From Gari tellinella (lineage: Eukaryota > Mollusca > Bivalvia > Cardiida > Psammobiidae), in NCBI GenBank assembly GCA_922989275.2, contig OV277861.1, positions 20,924,479-20,988,478 of the forward strand: a DNA stretch of 64,000 nucleotides, in the 5' to 3' direction. A program made the translations under genes and the position numbers. Below, piece after piece: positions 1 through 12,650 of the stretch. The notes beneath the pieces are model-generated. The model saw only the letters and a program-made list of their open reading frames with translations, did not search any database and was not told where the DNA came from. Every line of letters starts with the position of its first letter. The first letter of the stretch is position 1.

Positions 1-413
1 TTTACACCTAATGAATGTTCTTTCAGTATTGAAGAGATATTGTCTAAAAATTTATTTCTTAATTTTATATCATTTGGTGCATAAATATTTAGAATCGATA
101 AAGTATTATCACCAGTGTCTACATTCATAAAGAGGTACCTTCCCTCGTTATCATGTTTTAAATCAGTAACTGTTAAATTTAAATCTTTGTGAATAAGAAG
201 TGACACACCTCTACTATTTGATGACCCAAACGAATGATAAAGAATCCAATCTATAAAATCATTCGCGACATTATCAATTATATCGTTTGAAAAATGAGTT
301 TCTTGCAGAAAAGCAATATCTGTTTTCTGTTGTATCAGCCACTGATTTAGTCTCAATCTTTTACTTTTATCTCTTAACCCTTGGGCATTGAGAGATATAA
401 TGTGTAATTTTGT
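1..413 (-). pseudogene. LINE (non-LTR retrotransposon) endonuclease domain fragment
   Basis: Read on the minus strand, an open frame from about 413 to the window edge encodes an APE-type endonuclease start. It contains LNAQGLRDKSKRLRLNQWL, then KTDIAFLQETHFS with the catalytic QET, then SRGVSLLIHKDLN and LSILNIYAPND, all classic landmarks of LINE endonucleases. No ATG opens this frame; a TGA precedes it, so it is either cut or frame-damaged upstream. The rest of the element lies left of the window. A 150-bp tandem array abuts its 5' side. Confidence 0.88.
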
Positions 414-419
414 TCAATC

Positions 420-1640
420 ATATTTTATCAAGAACAAAACATAAAATGAATACTCATCTACAGCATAAAGCAGCAAGCAGAGAAATGTAATGCAGATTGA
501 TAGATCATACATACTTATTTCTGTGACTATAAGTGGAGCTCCAGGTAACTCAACCTTTCTCAAAGTCGAATGATCTGAGTCTACACTATTACAAATCCAA
601 TACATGTTTAAAATAGATAACACCATGCAAAGTCTCGATAGAACTATTTCATAATTATACATACTTTTTGCTTTGTACAACAGCGGGGCTCCAGGTATTC
701 CGACCTTTCTCAAGGTCAAATGATCTGGGTCCACGCTATTAATTATCCAAAAATAATTTGAAATAAGCAACGCCTTGTAAAGGTATGCAAACCCAATCCT
801 ATCGTTAAACGTAGTAATTAGTGTGTGTAGCAGTGGAGCTCCAGATGGCCCGACCTTTCTAAAAGTCGAATGATCTGGGTCTACACCATTAAAAATCAGA
901 CAATCATTTACAGTAAGCAACACCATGTAAAGGTGTTCACTATCAATCGTATAGTTATACGTGCTATTTGTTGTGTGTAACAGCAGAGCACCGGGTAACC
1001 CGATCTTTTTCAAGGTCGGGTCATCTGGGTCTACATTGTTAAGAATACACCAATCATTTGCAATAAGCAACACCATGTAAAGATATGCAGTACCAACCAT
1101 ATTGTTATACGTGCTATTTGTTGTGTGTAACAGTGGAGCTCCAGGCAACTCGACCTTTCTCAAGTTCGAATGATCTGGGTCTACACTGTTAAGAATCCAA
1201 CCATTATTTACAATAAGCAACAGGCAAGTAATACAAATTATATGTATATAGTGATACGCACTTATTGATGTGTATAACAGTTGAGCTCCAGGTAACCCGA
1301 CCTTTCTCAAGGTCGAATGATCTGGGTCTACACTGTTAAGAATCCACCGATTATTTACAATGAGCAATACCCTGAAAATATTTGCAATAATAGTCATATA
1401 GTTATACGCATTATTTATTTGCCTTATAATGGAGTTCCGGATGACTCGACCTTTCTCAAGGTCGAATGATCTGGGTCTAGACTGCTGATTATCCAACAGT
1501 CATGTATAGCAAGCAAAACCATGTAAAGGTTTGCAATACAAATCATATAATTATACGTAATCATTTTTGTGTGTAACAGTCGAGTTCCAGGTGACTCGAC
1601 CTTTATCAAGGTCGAATGATCTGGGACAAAGGTTGAGGTC
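420..1640. repeat. Tandem array of ~150-bp units (about eight copies)
   Basis: The landmark GGAGCTCCAGGTAACTCGAC followed by CTTTCTCAAGGTCGAATGAT recurs near 536, 685, 835, 985, 1135, 1286, 1432 and 1581, about 150 bp apart. Because 150 is divisible by three, the minus strand stays open for 360 codons (414-1496) with a 50-residue repeat around NSVDPDHSTLRKVGLPGA. The last two units are a few bases shorter and shift frame. I read this as a satellite or a LINE 5' monomer array rather than a gene. Confidence 0.9.
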
Positions 1641-2560
1641 AATGTTACGGTGACATTAAACTGATATAACACTCCGCCATCCTACTTTGTACTAACTCAA
1701 TTGCAAGACCATATATGGTGTTTTTAAAAGAATTAGCTACAAACTTGTTTTCTTTTTTCCTAGGATAAATGTCAAAGTTGCAGTCATATCTTACTGGGCA
1801 CTCTGCCATTTTAAGATATACACACACCTAAATCTGTATTCCTAGCTGACGTGGTATAGGTAATATGTTCCGTACGAATGATGAACGTAAGAACACATGG
1901 TCAGTGACAAGCGTGGATTGCATATGACCAGTGAAATCATTGTATACTCATAAACATGAGAATTTAGGCATTTATTTTACCCCTATAAACAATTCCCCTC
2001 AAAACTATCACGTATTAACAACTTAAATGTATAAGGTGTTGGTTTGGTTTGGAATTTTGATTGTTATAACCTTGATTGACGTAATGTAGCTTGATTGTTT
2101 TCCTACGTTCAATTTATAGGGAAAATGTGTGCTGACATCTCCTTCATTTTAATGAGGTATAAATGTGAAATGAAGCGTTCACTGCAACCATTTTGACTGA
2201 AACTATGGGTGCTTAACAGATACGACAAGGAACATGCAATTTTTCTAAACAAAAACAAAACGCGAACTCTAGTTAATTTTATTCAAAGTCGAATTTTGTA
2301 TAAAATAAGCAGTTCGATGTCTTCTAGCAGCAAGCCGATCAACAAATCAAGACGAGCACCCAATTGTATATCAACAACCTAATTCAAGTCCTGCAGTACC
2401 TACCAGGAATATAAAAAGAGAAGATTTCGGAGAAAGCTACTACACCTACGGCGAACAGACAACATACATCGGTAGAAGCGTACAAATAACACCCGCGGCT
2501 CGACAACAAAGCGCATATGCAGCTGCAGCAGCAAGCCGATCAAAAAGCGCGCCAAATAGT
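1641..2560. other. Non-coding, AT-rich; no gene seen
   Basis: It contains a short stretch CCTAGCTGACGTGGTATAGG near 1842 that recurs in variant form near 62372 and 56300, suggesting an old dispersed repeat. Otherwise nothing supportable. Confidence 0.4.
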
Positions 2561-3292
2561 AAATTTAATTGGCACGGCGCCTAAAAACAATCATCTCTAA
2601 ACCACGGGAGTTTAAAAGGCGAGCGATGGAATTGAAAGTTTTTCTGCAAAAACAAAAATACCCTCCAAATCTCATAAAAGCTGGAATCGAAAAGGCCCAA
2701 TTTATGGAACGCGAGAACCTTCTGATAGATATACCTGACACCAACGGAAGGAAATCATCCCATATGTCAGCACCTTCAACCCTAAAAATCCCGAGGTTTT
2801 CTCTCAATTACATCTCGATATAAATCAAAACTTGAAACGTCATTTGACAATAGCCAACTTCTGCGAAAACCAACCATCCGCTGCAGACGCCGAAATTGTG
2901 CATTATGTGTTCATCTTATAGAAGGAGACAATTACACTACTAAATCACTACAAACCATCAAAGTCAAATGAGCTGTACCGTCCAGAACGTCGTTTATTTA
3001 CTAATATACAATGGATTCCAAGAGGAATATATAGGAACAACGTGTGACCTTCGGAAGAGAATTAACACACACCGCAGCCACATCAGACACCCTAGATTTA
3101 GAATTTTCATTGTAAGTGAACACATCGACAACTGTACTCACTACGAACCAAAGTTTAGCATATTCCCAATTTTTAAAATGAACAATGACAATACCCAGGC
3201 CAGACGTTTAAAAGAAAAGCAACCCCTTACTCTTTTTAAACCTAGATTGATTTTTTTGACGCCGCTAAGAGTGACTTCCCTTGCATTATGAC
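2560..3292 (+). pseudogene. Penelope-like retroelement 3' part with GIY-YIG endonuclease, frameshifted
   Basis: Three frames carry consecutive parts of one Penelope-like element. From 2569, SKPREFKRRAMELKVFLQ then KYPPNLIKAGIEKA matches the reverse transcriptase C-terminus; the frame shifts near 2750 to PYVSTFNPKNPEVF; another shift gives CRRRNCALC, the Cys-rich linker; from 2968 the frame encodes VVYLLIYNGFQEEYIG and LRKRINTHRSHI, a GIY-YIG nuclease core. At least three frameshifts make it inactive. Most of the reverse transcriptase is missing upstream. The family call is from motif recognition. Confidence 0.83.
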
Positions 3293-5795
3293 GTGACGCC
3301 AGAAACGTCGTTACTATAACAACTTTGTTACTTTCACTTTAAATTGAAACCGGTAGAGAAAATTTATTGTATAGAAATAAATATGAAATACTGCTTGCTT
3401 TCGCAAAATCATTTCATTTAAATTATTATGATCCGGTAGTTGGACATTTTTTTAAATTTGATACCTAGATCCATAAATGCCTCAAAGAGGGATGTGTACA
3501 TTATACACACGTATTGTGTAGCCTACGATATCTAGCGTTATATAATGGAATGTCTAAAGCTTTTGCATATGAGGTAAACGTGTTCACATTTAACAGTCAT
3601 GAAATGCAAAACCCAAAGACGAAAAGCAACTTGTCAGACTTCATGTTACAGTCCGAGAACGTTTGCTTGAATACAGTAATACTCTTCAAACATACAAGGT
3701 CTAGTAAGAAACGTTTGTGTAGCTCTATCAAGTGTCGACGGACGTAAACATTTTAATGATCAGCTGAGGGCTGCTATCGCGTTGCTGTCTGTAAATAGGC
3801 TTTACACAACCGCGACCTAGTATTTTTAAATAAGCTTTCATAAAATATATTCAAGTGTCATTGTTCTTTTAAATGTCTTACAAGTGCGTTTAAAGCACAG
3901 AGAGACAGTTTACTGGATAAAAGCCTGTATTCATAATGCAACCACAAAACATATTTTGGGTCTACTTTTCATAATATATTGAGACATTCGATTGGCTATT
4001 ACATTGGGAAGTATATCTCTCAAACATATTTGACCGGTGTGTGATATATTTGATATATTTATATGCATGAAATCAAATCCGGTCAAGATTCACTTTTTAA
4101 TGGACAAGGGAATATATAAGAATATGAATTTAAGCAATAAACGACGTTTTCTTGCGATTAATGAGATTATTAACGCCTTAGCCTGGCTAGATGAGTTTAT
4201 TGTACAAGCACTTCGTGCGTTTAAGAAACTTAACCAGTCAAACTCAGGCGTTTACAATACCTTAAACCGCAAAAACACGTCATCAATTCCTTAAATTCAG
4301 CGCTTGAAAAGTTTTATTGTCGCGAGTACAGTAACGGTAAAGAAAAGACTAGCGTTGTTTCCTTAACTGTATATCAAAGAATTACAAATAATAATAATAA
4401 TTTTCAAATGTGCTTATACCGGTATTTCGTGTTTACGTATTGTATTTATACTGCCTCATTCCTCTGCTGTCTTTATCAAAAACATTTTGGACTTACACAT
4501 TATTCCGCTGAACAAAAAGTATTGTTTTCGCCTGTATATAAATTGCATTCATATATTAAGTATACAAGAAGATTGTAAAAGTAGCCTATACGTACTATCA
4601 TGTTGTTTTACTTTATTAACTCCGAAAACGGTGAAACAATACACGAAATGTCCGCGTTGTATACAACAACAAGCGTGCGTGCTAAATCTTCCTAATTCTG
4701 GTTTGATGTGCTAAGATAAACAATCAAATGCATTAGGCATCGCTTGTTTCTAAAATATAACAGTTTATTTGTCTTGTTTACATCATCATTTCTCGAATCC
4801 TTTAAAACATTTCCGAAAGTTTGTATACTGCTACAAAATATATTTCGACATATACGCACTTCGTATTGAATTGTCAGGTTAAAACAAAACACGAATTGTA
4901 ATTACCTGTGCTGTCAATGATGAACATGGCAAAAGCTCGTATGTCGCAAAGAATAGCGCATACATGTACATGTATAGCGAAAGAACAGTGCGTAGTATGT
5001 CAGTCCGTCAGTGTGTCCGTACATCAATGCAGCTTTTGTCAAGAGCATTGTTGCTATACCTCATCAGCTTGGGACTCGTAATGCTTGCATTTGAGTACAC
5101 TCTGTGATAATACAATGCTCCGTTTCATTTTCAATTTTCTTTGACAATAGTTATGTATTGTAGAAAACGCGTTTTCAGGGCATATTCGCTGTACCACATC
5201 AGCTAGAGATACCAATTCAGTGTAAGGGATATCATCTTGAGATAGCAAAGAGTTACATACCACTCTTCAAGTTACCGTGATCTTGTATTTGAGCGTTGAA
5301 TGTTAAAAACCTATTTTAAAGTATATTTACAATTGCAAGTCAGTTAGCAGTTCTCAATTCAATAGTGTGTATGAGTACATCTTAGTATTGGATATCGCGT
5401 ACCATTTTCAATTTTTTGATTCCCAAAGCCTGATGCGTGGCCTTATTTTTTAATAAACTTGTCGATGGCACATTTCCTAAATCACATCAGCTTTGGGTAT
5501 CAACGTTTATTTATTAAGTATAATATTTGAATTGCGGAGGGTAGCGCACCATTAAGGGCCACTGTGACTTTGAAAATTAAATTCGACCTCAAACCAAAAT
5601 CCATGGATGAATTGTGAAATGACTATGCATAAATGTGTGTCTAGTAGGTATGACATGTAACCTGCTAAAACCAGGTCATAGCAGAAAGGGCAATGTCAAA
5701 GGTCAAAATGATGAATTTATTTGTATGCTTTTTTCTACTTTTGCAAAGTAGACCCAGACCAGGCATTCCTATAGGAGCTACCTGAGAATGACCTT
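3293..5795. other. Non-coding; possible degenerate repeats around CATCAGCT
   Basis: No coding signal. Between about 5050 and 5520 three loosely similar segments contain ACCTCATCAGCTTGGG, ACCACATCAGCTAGAG and ATCACATCAGCTTTGG, each followed by an AATTCAG/TATCAAC-like stretch, suggesting an eroded repeat. Confidence 0.4.
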
Positions 5796-6036
5796 GGGCC
5801 CGTTTCATAAAACTTCTTACGACAAATGTTGTCGTAAGTCAGATTATAAAAATGTCAATTATTATTTATTTCTCCATCTAATCCTGTTGTGTGATATCTT
5901 TTTAGAGTCGTCTTGAAAAGACGATTCCAAAAAGATGTCAAAAGACAGGATTAGATAGAGAAATCACAAATTATATGTATTTTAAAGTTTTGACTTACGA
6001 CAACATTTGTCGTAAGAAGTTTTATGAAACGGGCCC
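5796..6036. mobile_element. Palindromic MITE, GGGCCCGTTTCATAAA family
   Basis: Terminal inverted repeats of about 45 bp: GGGCCCGTTTCATAAAACTT...TTGTCGTAAGTC on the left mirrored at 5990-6036. A nested inner repeat (ATCCTGT...TCTTGAAAAGACGA) sits in the middle. The same termini recur at 19534-19745 and 37810-38093. Confidence 0.85.
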
Positions 6037-7598
6037 CTGCTCTGTCTAACTTCTTTTGCATGTACTGTTGGTAAATTGCCGGCCGGCTCGACATTGCCCG
6101 TAGGCATGGTTTTTATTACAAAATGAACATAATTTTATGATTTCATGCATTCTTAAAGACCAAGTAGGCATTTATTTTTCCAATTTCTTCCTTAAAGCTT
6201 TTTGCCAAAGGTTTGTTTGAGCGATTTATTCACGATAGCATTCCATATATTAAATACAATACTATTCAAGTCCCTTCTTCCATCGACTATATACATATAC
6301 ATTGACCTTTGTGTCTGTCCAAGAGACAATCCAACGTTGCCGTGGTTCTGGGGCTTAATTGTCACAGGGATTGTTTTTTGTTTATTTGACAGAGATTTAC
6401 CCCACTGTCAAGAACTAAAAGGAAGACATGTTGGTGGTTGTGATCCCATGTGCTACAACGACGCAGCGAATACGATTAGTCTAAATCATCTTCCTGAGAT
6501 CATCCCTCATAAGCATATCATCTCATCATTCATCGGTGAGATGTGACCTATTCAGTGTCGCAGTGCCGTAAAACCAAATTTATACATCCATTGTGTTTGA
6601 TCAGGATCCAAGCAGTGCATTACAGTGCACACAATTTATTACAATTTAAAGCCTCAAACAGAGCTGAACTAAGATGGCGAACCGTAATTGTTACACTGCT
6701 TTATAATTGCTTTTTATTTTAATGTTTCCTATTCATTTTCATTTTTAAATTCGTGTAGATGCAATTACTCGAGGAGTCGGGACTTGTAAATATCTTTGGC
6801 AGAGGAGGCGGCGGTAATGGACCGTTTCTCTACATATTAATTTTAGAATTCGGACAGCAGACATTTGGCGGAAATCTCAAATGTGCTTCCTAAACCAATG
6901 TATGCCTTCCTTGTAGCGCAAATCATGATAATTGTCTAAAATTCGTTTTTATTAATGAGACAAATTTTAGGAAAATTAAAATACTTTAAACAGCATTTGT
7001 GTGCATTCATTGATGTTAAAAATAATCAATTTATTTATCTTAGTTTAAAAATGACGTCATTTCAAATTGACATTGAATCGGCATGTTCGCGCCAAACTGT
7101 AAAATAAATGACGTTTGATGTTAACATACGAACTTATTTTCTTGCGTTCGAATAGTAAACAGCTTCAGTATTATGGCTATTGCTGTTCCTTTCAGGATAC
7201 ACATTATTCGTGTAAGCAACCTCTTAAATGGATTAAACTAAAAAAATAATGGGCATTAATTTTAGAAATAACAGCAAATATAATGTAAATATAAGAAATT
7301 GATTTTTCTTCAACGTTTAAGCGAATTAAACGACAGAAAATTAACGGAAATTAACCATGAATCGCGCTATTTACCGTTTACTTTTCGCTTAATCGCCCAA
7401 ACAATCAGTTCAACTCTTGCATACGCTTTTTCTGTTGACCTAATATCAATGAATATATAATAAATATCCTCAGAACTGAATATTTGACATAATGATACGC
7501 CAAATTACTCAGGGTATCATTAGGGCTCTTACTTTTAATAACAGGAATTACAAATTCTCCCGTAGTAAGCTGATATCAACTTTTATCCCTGTCGCTTT
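6037..7598. other. Non-coding; nothing identified
   Basis: The 114-codon open frame at 6202-6546 has no recognisable motif and I do not support it as a gene. Confidence 0.4.
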
Positions 7599-7870
7599 AA
7601 ACTATGTATTAACGATTCTAAGTGTAAGTAAGAGTCATTGCTACAGTTAGCACAGGTCACGAAACGACCAATCACGCAATTTGATCTCACTGAAAGACAC
7701 TATTTAACCATTTCACTCTCAGTGACGTCATAAAGCGCATTTGTAAACTATGTATTAACGATTTGGGTGTACGAGTCATTGCTACAGTTAGCACCGGTAA
7801 CAAGACGATCAATCACGCAATTAGATCTCAATGAAAGACACATTAACTCTTTCACTCTCAGTGACGTCAT
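7599..7870. repeat. Direct duplication of ~147 bp
   Basis: AAACTATGTATTAACGATT begins at about 7599 and again at 7746; both copies continue through GAGTCATTGCTACAGTTAGCAC and end with CACTCTCAGTGACGTCATAA. The second copy runs into a complete MITE. Confidence 0.8.
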
Positions 7871-8052
7871 AACGCGCATTTGCAAACAGTTATGATCCTG
7901 ATCAGGATCCATACTGTTTGACACTCGTATCGATATATTTATACTATATTGAATATAACTTTGAAACGATCTTGCAAGCAACAAAATTGAAGCAGACGAC
8001 AATGAATCGGTGAAGGAGTAAAAACTTCACGATTAATTTGGCAGCGAAAGAG
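7847..8052. mobile_element. TTAA MITE, alpha core (A1 type)
   Basis: Bounded by TTAA at 7843-7846 and 8053-8056; begins CTCTTTCACTCTCAGTGACG and ends TTGGCAGCGAAAGAG. The hairpin core is shortened to CCTGATCAGGATCC. Confidence 0.8.
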
Positions 8053-8056
8053 TTAA

Positions 8057-8266
8057 ACCCTTCACTGCCTTACCCCGAGCACAACGGTTTTTTTGCAAAC
8101 AGTATTGATCCTGATCAGACGCCGCGTTATGCGGCGTCTGATCAGGATCCAAACTGTTTGACACTCATTTCAATTTTTCTTCGGTCAAAATAGAAAAAAA
8201 TTAAATTTAAGAAATAAAAGCAGACGATTATGGTTTAAAATTGATGACGTCACGATAGTGAAGTGG
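8057..8266. mobile_element. TTAA MITE, alpha core (A2 type)
   Basis: Shares the TTAA at 8053-8056 with the preceding element. Begins ACCCTTCACTGCCTTACCCC, carries the palindrome TGATCAGACGCCGCGT/inverted, and ends GATGACGTCACGATAGTGAA before TTAA at 8267. Confidence 0.85.
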
Positions 8267-8270
8267 TTAA

Positions 8271-9566
8271 AAAAAACCTCACCTCTCACTGACAACAGCT
8301 GGAGGAATAGTATGAAATAAATAGAAATATCCATACGACTGAAACGTCTCATCTGTACTGCAATGTAGCTCTAATATATTACTACTGTAACTCAAGTTTG
8401 TGTGCTACTGCGCTCCTGGTTAGTGAACTGTTTTACTTTACTTAAGAATAACAAATACACTTCCTACTTCCTTATCGAATTGTTCACTGGTGCTATTGTT
8501 ACCTGTGCATGAGCAAAGCACGAATACAATCGAAAATATCTACCGTACATTCGTATACCGGAATGTTATTGTAGGTTCAGGCTAGACGTACATAACATTA
8601 AAAAGAAACAAAGAAACGTAAACTTTGAATATAAATGAGTTCAGTGTTGTGAATGTGTTTTGGAAAAACTATATTTTTTTCTTACGTATGTAGAACTTAT
8701 TTACAATCTTACTTGTAACGAGTTTGGTAAGACGATAATACTGTTTAATACAAACTAAAGAATATACCGTACTGCTTCCTTCTTTCTTGCTATTGCCTTG
8801 CGTGCTTAAGATGAAATTGGATATAACGAACAATTGGACAAGAAAAAACTATTCGTTTATTCCGATACTTGATTGTTCTACTTGTAAAATGCCGCTGTTA
8901 ATGCAACGAGTCCATCATTATTACAACTTGGCAAGTTCCACAATCACCTTGCTATTAACTGATTAACTGGTTATCTTCTCTGATAGCAAATATCACCTAA
9001 AATACTTTTTGTTATGTCGGTATGTTGTTCATACAATTCAAACAACTGTAATAACTAAAATAGTCGCCTAGGGGATAACAAATATCCCCGGTCGCGCGTC
9101 TGGCCTGGTATGCATAAACGGAGTGGATAAGTCTTTCTTCATGTACATTTGTAGATGATACTCCTCCAATCTGTGAAGTTTTGTCCTTATCCGATATATA
9201 GTGTAGGAGAAGTTGCACTTATGAGCGCGAATGAACTATATAATGCATGCAACATTACAGTTCAGTTATCTCCCCATTGAAATGGTGGTGTAAAACCGTG
9301 TTTCTTCAGGCATATCTGTAGGTGGTATTCTATCAACCTGTGAGGTTTGGTTAACGTCCGATGAACCGTGTAGTATAGTGTATGAAACATTAGTTAAATC
9401 CCCTTACAATTGGAGGAATTAGAAGAATATTATTCATGCACATCCTTTCATCGCGCTTTATCAACCTTTGAATGTTTTTTATCTAAATTAGACTGGTGTA
9501 GGAGGAGACAGACAGGCACACAGACAGTTAGGCGGGGTGATTTACAGGGCATATTCAACGATTTTT
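8271..9566. other. Non-coding; nothing identified
   Basis: No coding or repeat structure that I can support beyond scattered short similarity to flanking MITEs. Confidence 0.35.
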
Positions 9567-9569
9567 TAA

Positions 9570-9807
9570 CCCTTTCATGATCAAGTTATTCGGGAGATTT
9601 ACCCTTTCACCGCTTTATTGTCGTCTGCTTCATTACAGTTGCCTGCAAGACACGTTTCAAAGTAAGATTTAAAGTTGTATGACGTAATAAATATCGATAA
9701 GAGTGTCAAACAGTTTGGGTCCTGATCAGACGCCGAGTTTCGTTGCGTCTAATCAGGGTCTAAACTGTTTGAAAACGCGCTTTAAAGCGTCATTGAAAGT
9801 GAAAGGG
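9570..9807. mobile_element. TTAA MITE, alpha core (A1 type)
   Basis: Flanked by TTAA at 9566-9569 and 9808-9811; termini CCCTTTCATGATCAAG and GAAAGTGAAAGGG. The core CAAACAGTTTGGGTCCTGAT is partly mirrored. Confidence 0.82.
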
Positions 9808-9844
9808 TTAATCAATGAACTTAATGTTTTGTTTCTCGTTTTAA

Positions 9845-10043
9845 CTCTTTCACTGGCATGTGGCGCCAAAAGGCATCATTGCAAACAGTTTGGCGTCTGA
9901 TCAGAATCCCAACTGTATCGTTATGTGTTAAGTCATACTACATTGTATCTTACTTTGAAACCGTCTCGCATACAACATTGAAGCAAACGGCCATGAAACG
10001 TTGAAGGGGTAAACGTCTCACGATTAAATTGGCAGCGAAAGAG
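9845..10043. mobile_element. TTAA MITE, alpha core remnant (A1 type)
   Basis: TTAA at 9841 and 10044; ends TTGGCAGCGAAAGAG like the copies near 8040 and 34010. One arm of the palindrome is largely deleted. Confidence 0.72.
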
Positions 10044-10667
10044 TTAATCGCTTAAATTGTTTATGTCTCTGTTCAATTTCTGTTTTGTCGAACCACCCGC
10101 TATTGCCATTCTGTTTTTCTTTTAACCCTTTCACTAATAGCAGATGGTAGCTCAAAGTAGATGTTGCACCTTCAGGCGCATTCTGCTTTACCTTGACAAT
10201 GCTTTAAATGATTACCCGTATTCAATAGTAGAAACAGGCTAAAGGGTAATAGCGTAATCAACATCATCGATACATGTATTACCATTATCCAGTTTGGATT
10301 CAAAACAAACAGTTAGGTAATCATCGCTAGCCAATATCTATGTAAGTTTATGTAATAACAAGTGCATTCGATTTTAAAGCAGACTTGGAAGGGGTAAAGT
10401 ATCCCCGATAGGGGATTAAACTTATGACTTATTGCGTCATAACTGCAACTTGATTGACTTAACAATCCGTGTGAACTACGTGTATATTTCTATGATAATA
10501 ATCTCTATAGATTGGTAAAAACAATTATTCTTTTACATTGGGTCTCAGAAACTATAACGTTTTATGTGTATGCACATGTAAACAAGGTGAACATAAAACA
10601 ACAAGGTTTATTTAAATAGAACCAACATATTAAAGCAGTGCAACACTGTGTAGTCTCATCTTTCAAT

Positions 10668-10882
10668 TAACCCCTTCACTGCCTTACCCCGAGTACACTA
10701 GTAATTTGAAAACAGTTTGGCTCCTGATCAGACGCCGCGTAACGCGGCGTCTGATCAGGATACAAACTGTTTTACACTCATTTCAATATTTCATAAGTCA
10801 AAATAACTAAATATTTTAATTTAGAAATAAAAGCAGACGACAATTGTTTAAAATCGATGACGTCATGGCAGTGAATGGGTTA
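10668..10882. mobile_element. TTAA MITE, alpha core (A2 type)
   Basis: Starts CCCCTTCACTGCCTTACCCC after TTAA and ends GATGACGTCATGGCAGTGAA before TTAA. The full palindrome CAGACGCCGCGTAACGCGGC with flanking arms is at about 10705-10775. Confidence 0.85.
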
Positions 10883-11184
10883 ATTGTTGAACAGAGTTAA
10901 GAGAAACGCCAAATAAACCTCCCTTTTTTATTCGACAGACATAACATACACGACGTTTCATTTGTGACTGTTCATTCAACAAGATTCACTGATGCCATGC
11001 AAGTACAGTAGAACTCTTCCATCACCAATACAAAATAGACGCCATGTTCATGGGCGTACATACAGATGATACCTTAAAGCAAGATAACAATAAAACATAA
11101 AGCTCCTAAAGTTCACGTTAATCTTGCTGTGTTGTTCGTCCTTCGGAGTCGAAGATGACCATGACAATACACTCCACATGTGGT

Positions 11185-11488
11185 CTATCTGTGGGTCCGG
11201 AGGTGACTGATGAGGCCAATCCGGGCCTTGAAGGATCGATCACATGTTGGGCACGTGTAGTTGCTGTCTGTGTGTGTGGAGGGTGTAGATGTTAATGCTC
11301 TAGCCTTGCGCATGGCTCTCTTCTTTTTCGCCACAGAAGTACGTCTTTCTTCGGCTGCACGGGAACCAGTAAACACATTGTTTCTCCAGGTAGATCGGTC
11401 CTCAGCAATTGTCTCCCAAGCGTTGATATCAAAGTTGAGGTCTTTTAGAGATGCTTTAAGGCTATCTTGTTGTAAGCAGCCACATACC
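11185..11488 (-). pseudogene. LINE ORF2 C-terminal fragment with C2H2-like finger
   Basis: The minus frame encodes DSLKASLKDLNFDINAWE, AEDRSTWRNNVF, a basic stretch KKKRAMRKAR, and finally YTCPTCDRSFKARIGLISHL then RTHR and a stop. This combination (SLK...W...A.DR..WR, then a terminal zinc finger with RIGL.SH.R) is typical of the very C-terminus of several LINE polyproteins. The reverse transcriptase is absent, so it is a short relic. No clade assigned. Confidence 0.82.
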
Positions 11489-12097
11489 TACATTCAATTT
11501 TATCACTAAAATTCAGACTAACTGATTGTATAACAGACGGATGACAGCTTAAAAGTAATGAAACAATAAAACGGAAAGCTCTTTTAGAAACTTTCTTTTA
11601 CTGTCACCCTACTTTAAGAAGTCCTCTGTTCTTAAAACCTAATAATTAACACTTTAGTTGTCGTAATAGAGAGGCTGACACTATATCTTAAGGCAGATGA
11701 GGACGTAAGGAAAAATAACTATATAACTGAAAGCTCCAATTCAATTTTACTATTTTATTTTCGTTTATGTTTTGCATTTGTCAACTATTTTTTTAAAAAA
11801 TAAAACATGTAGTTCTTTGTGGTCGTCAAACACAAGTTATTTTATATTGTTGGTTTCTTGTAAGCAACAGACACTATTTTATTTTCATTTGTTGACACCC
11901 AAAATCTCAATACTGACTCTCCAGGGTCCTTCCTCCTTTACCTTTGTTCCTCATTAAGTTTTGACCCTGGTATTAACTTCCGTATGTTTCTGCCGGGTTG
12001 GTAGGTTAGTCAAAAGCAGTTGTATTGTGTAACTAACAATAGATGAAGTCTTCCTCCTCTATTCTTGGTGAACGTTTACAACACTGTCATTGGGATA
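11489..12097. other. Non-coding; nothing identified
   Basis: Some stretches (AACAATAAAACGGAAAGCTC near 11560 and CTAATAATTAACACTTTAG near 11640) resemble a CAGTAAAACC-type MITE, heavily eroded. Confidence 0.35.
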
Positions 12098-12311
12098 ACC
12101 CCTTCACTGCCCTACCCCGAGTACCATAGTTATTTGCAAACAGTTTGGATCCTGATCAGACGCCGCGTAACGCGGCGTCTGATCAGGATTTAAACTGTTT
12201 GACACTCAATTATATATTTTGCAAGTCAATATATCTTAAAAGATTATTTGAGAAATAAAAGCCGACGACAATTGTTTTAAATTGATGACGTCATGGTAGT
12301 GAAGGGATTAA
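12098..12311. mobile_element. TTAA-like MITE, alpha core (A2 type)
   Basis: Begins AACCCCTTCACTGCCCTACC and ends GATGACGTCATGGTAGTGAA then GGGATTAA. A full palindrome with arms GTTTGGATCCTGATCAGACG is present. Confidence 0.85.
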
Positions 12312-12446
12312 TATCGGTACGTGTATACGTTGCGTATAGCATAAAGACGGTGTCTATTTACGTGATATGTATTTTACATTAGATACAATATAAGTAATAC
12401 TTTCATCAGTTATTACGTCTAGTCTTCACAGTCCAGTGCCCTCTTA

Positions 12447-12650
12447 ACCCTTTCACTTTCAATTCCGCCTAAACACGCGTTTGCAAACAGTTTAGATCCT
12501 GATCAGACGCCGCGTTATGCGGGTCTCATCAGGATCCAAACTGTTTGACACTCGTTTTGAAATTTCTTCAGTAATACTACCTAAAATTTAATTTTAAACG
12601 ATGTTGCAGATGACAATATTGAGCAAGACCTCAATATGGAGGTGAAGGGG
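12447..12650. mobile_element. TTAA MITE, alpha core, right end eroded (A1 type)
   Basis: Starts TTAACCCTTTCACTTTCAAT; palindrome around 12488-12548; the right end GGAGGTGAAGGGGTAACAAC lacks the final TTAA. Confidence 0.75.

Noticed and set aside
414..1496. 360-codon minus-strand open frame with 50-residue repeats
   Set aside because: It follows from a 150-bp satellite whose length is a multiple of three; copies lose the frame when the unit length changes, and no domain is recognisable.
6202..6546. 114-codon plus-strand open frame
   Set aside because: No motif, no neighbours, low-complexity start; chance frame in AT-rich sequence.
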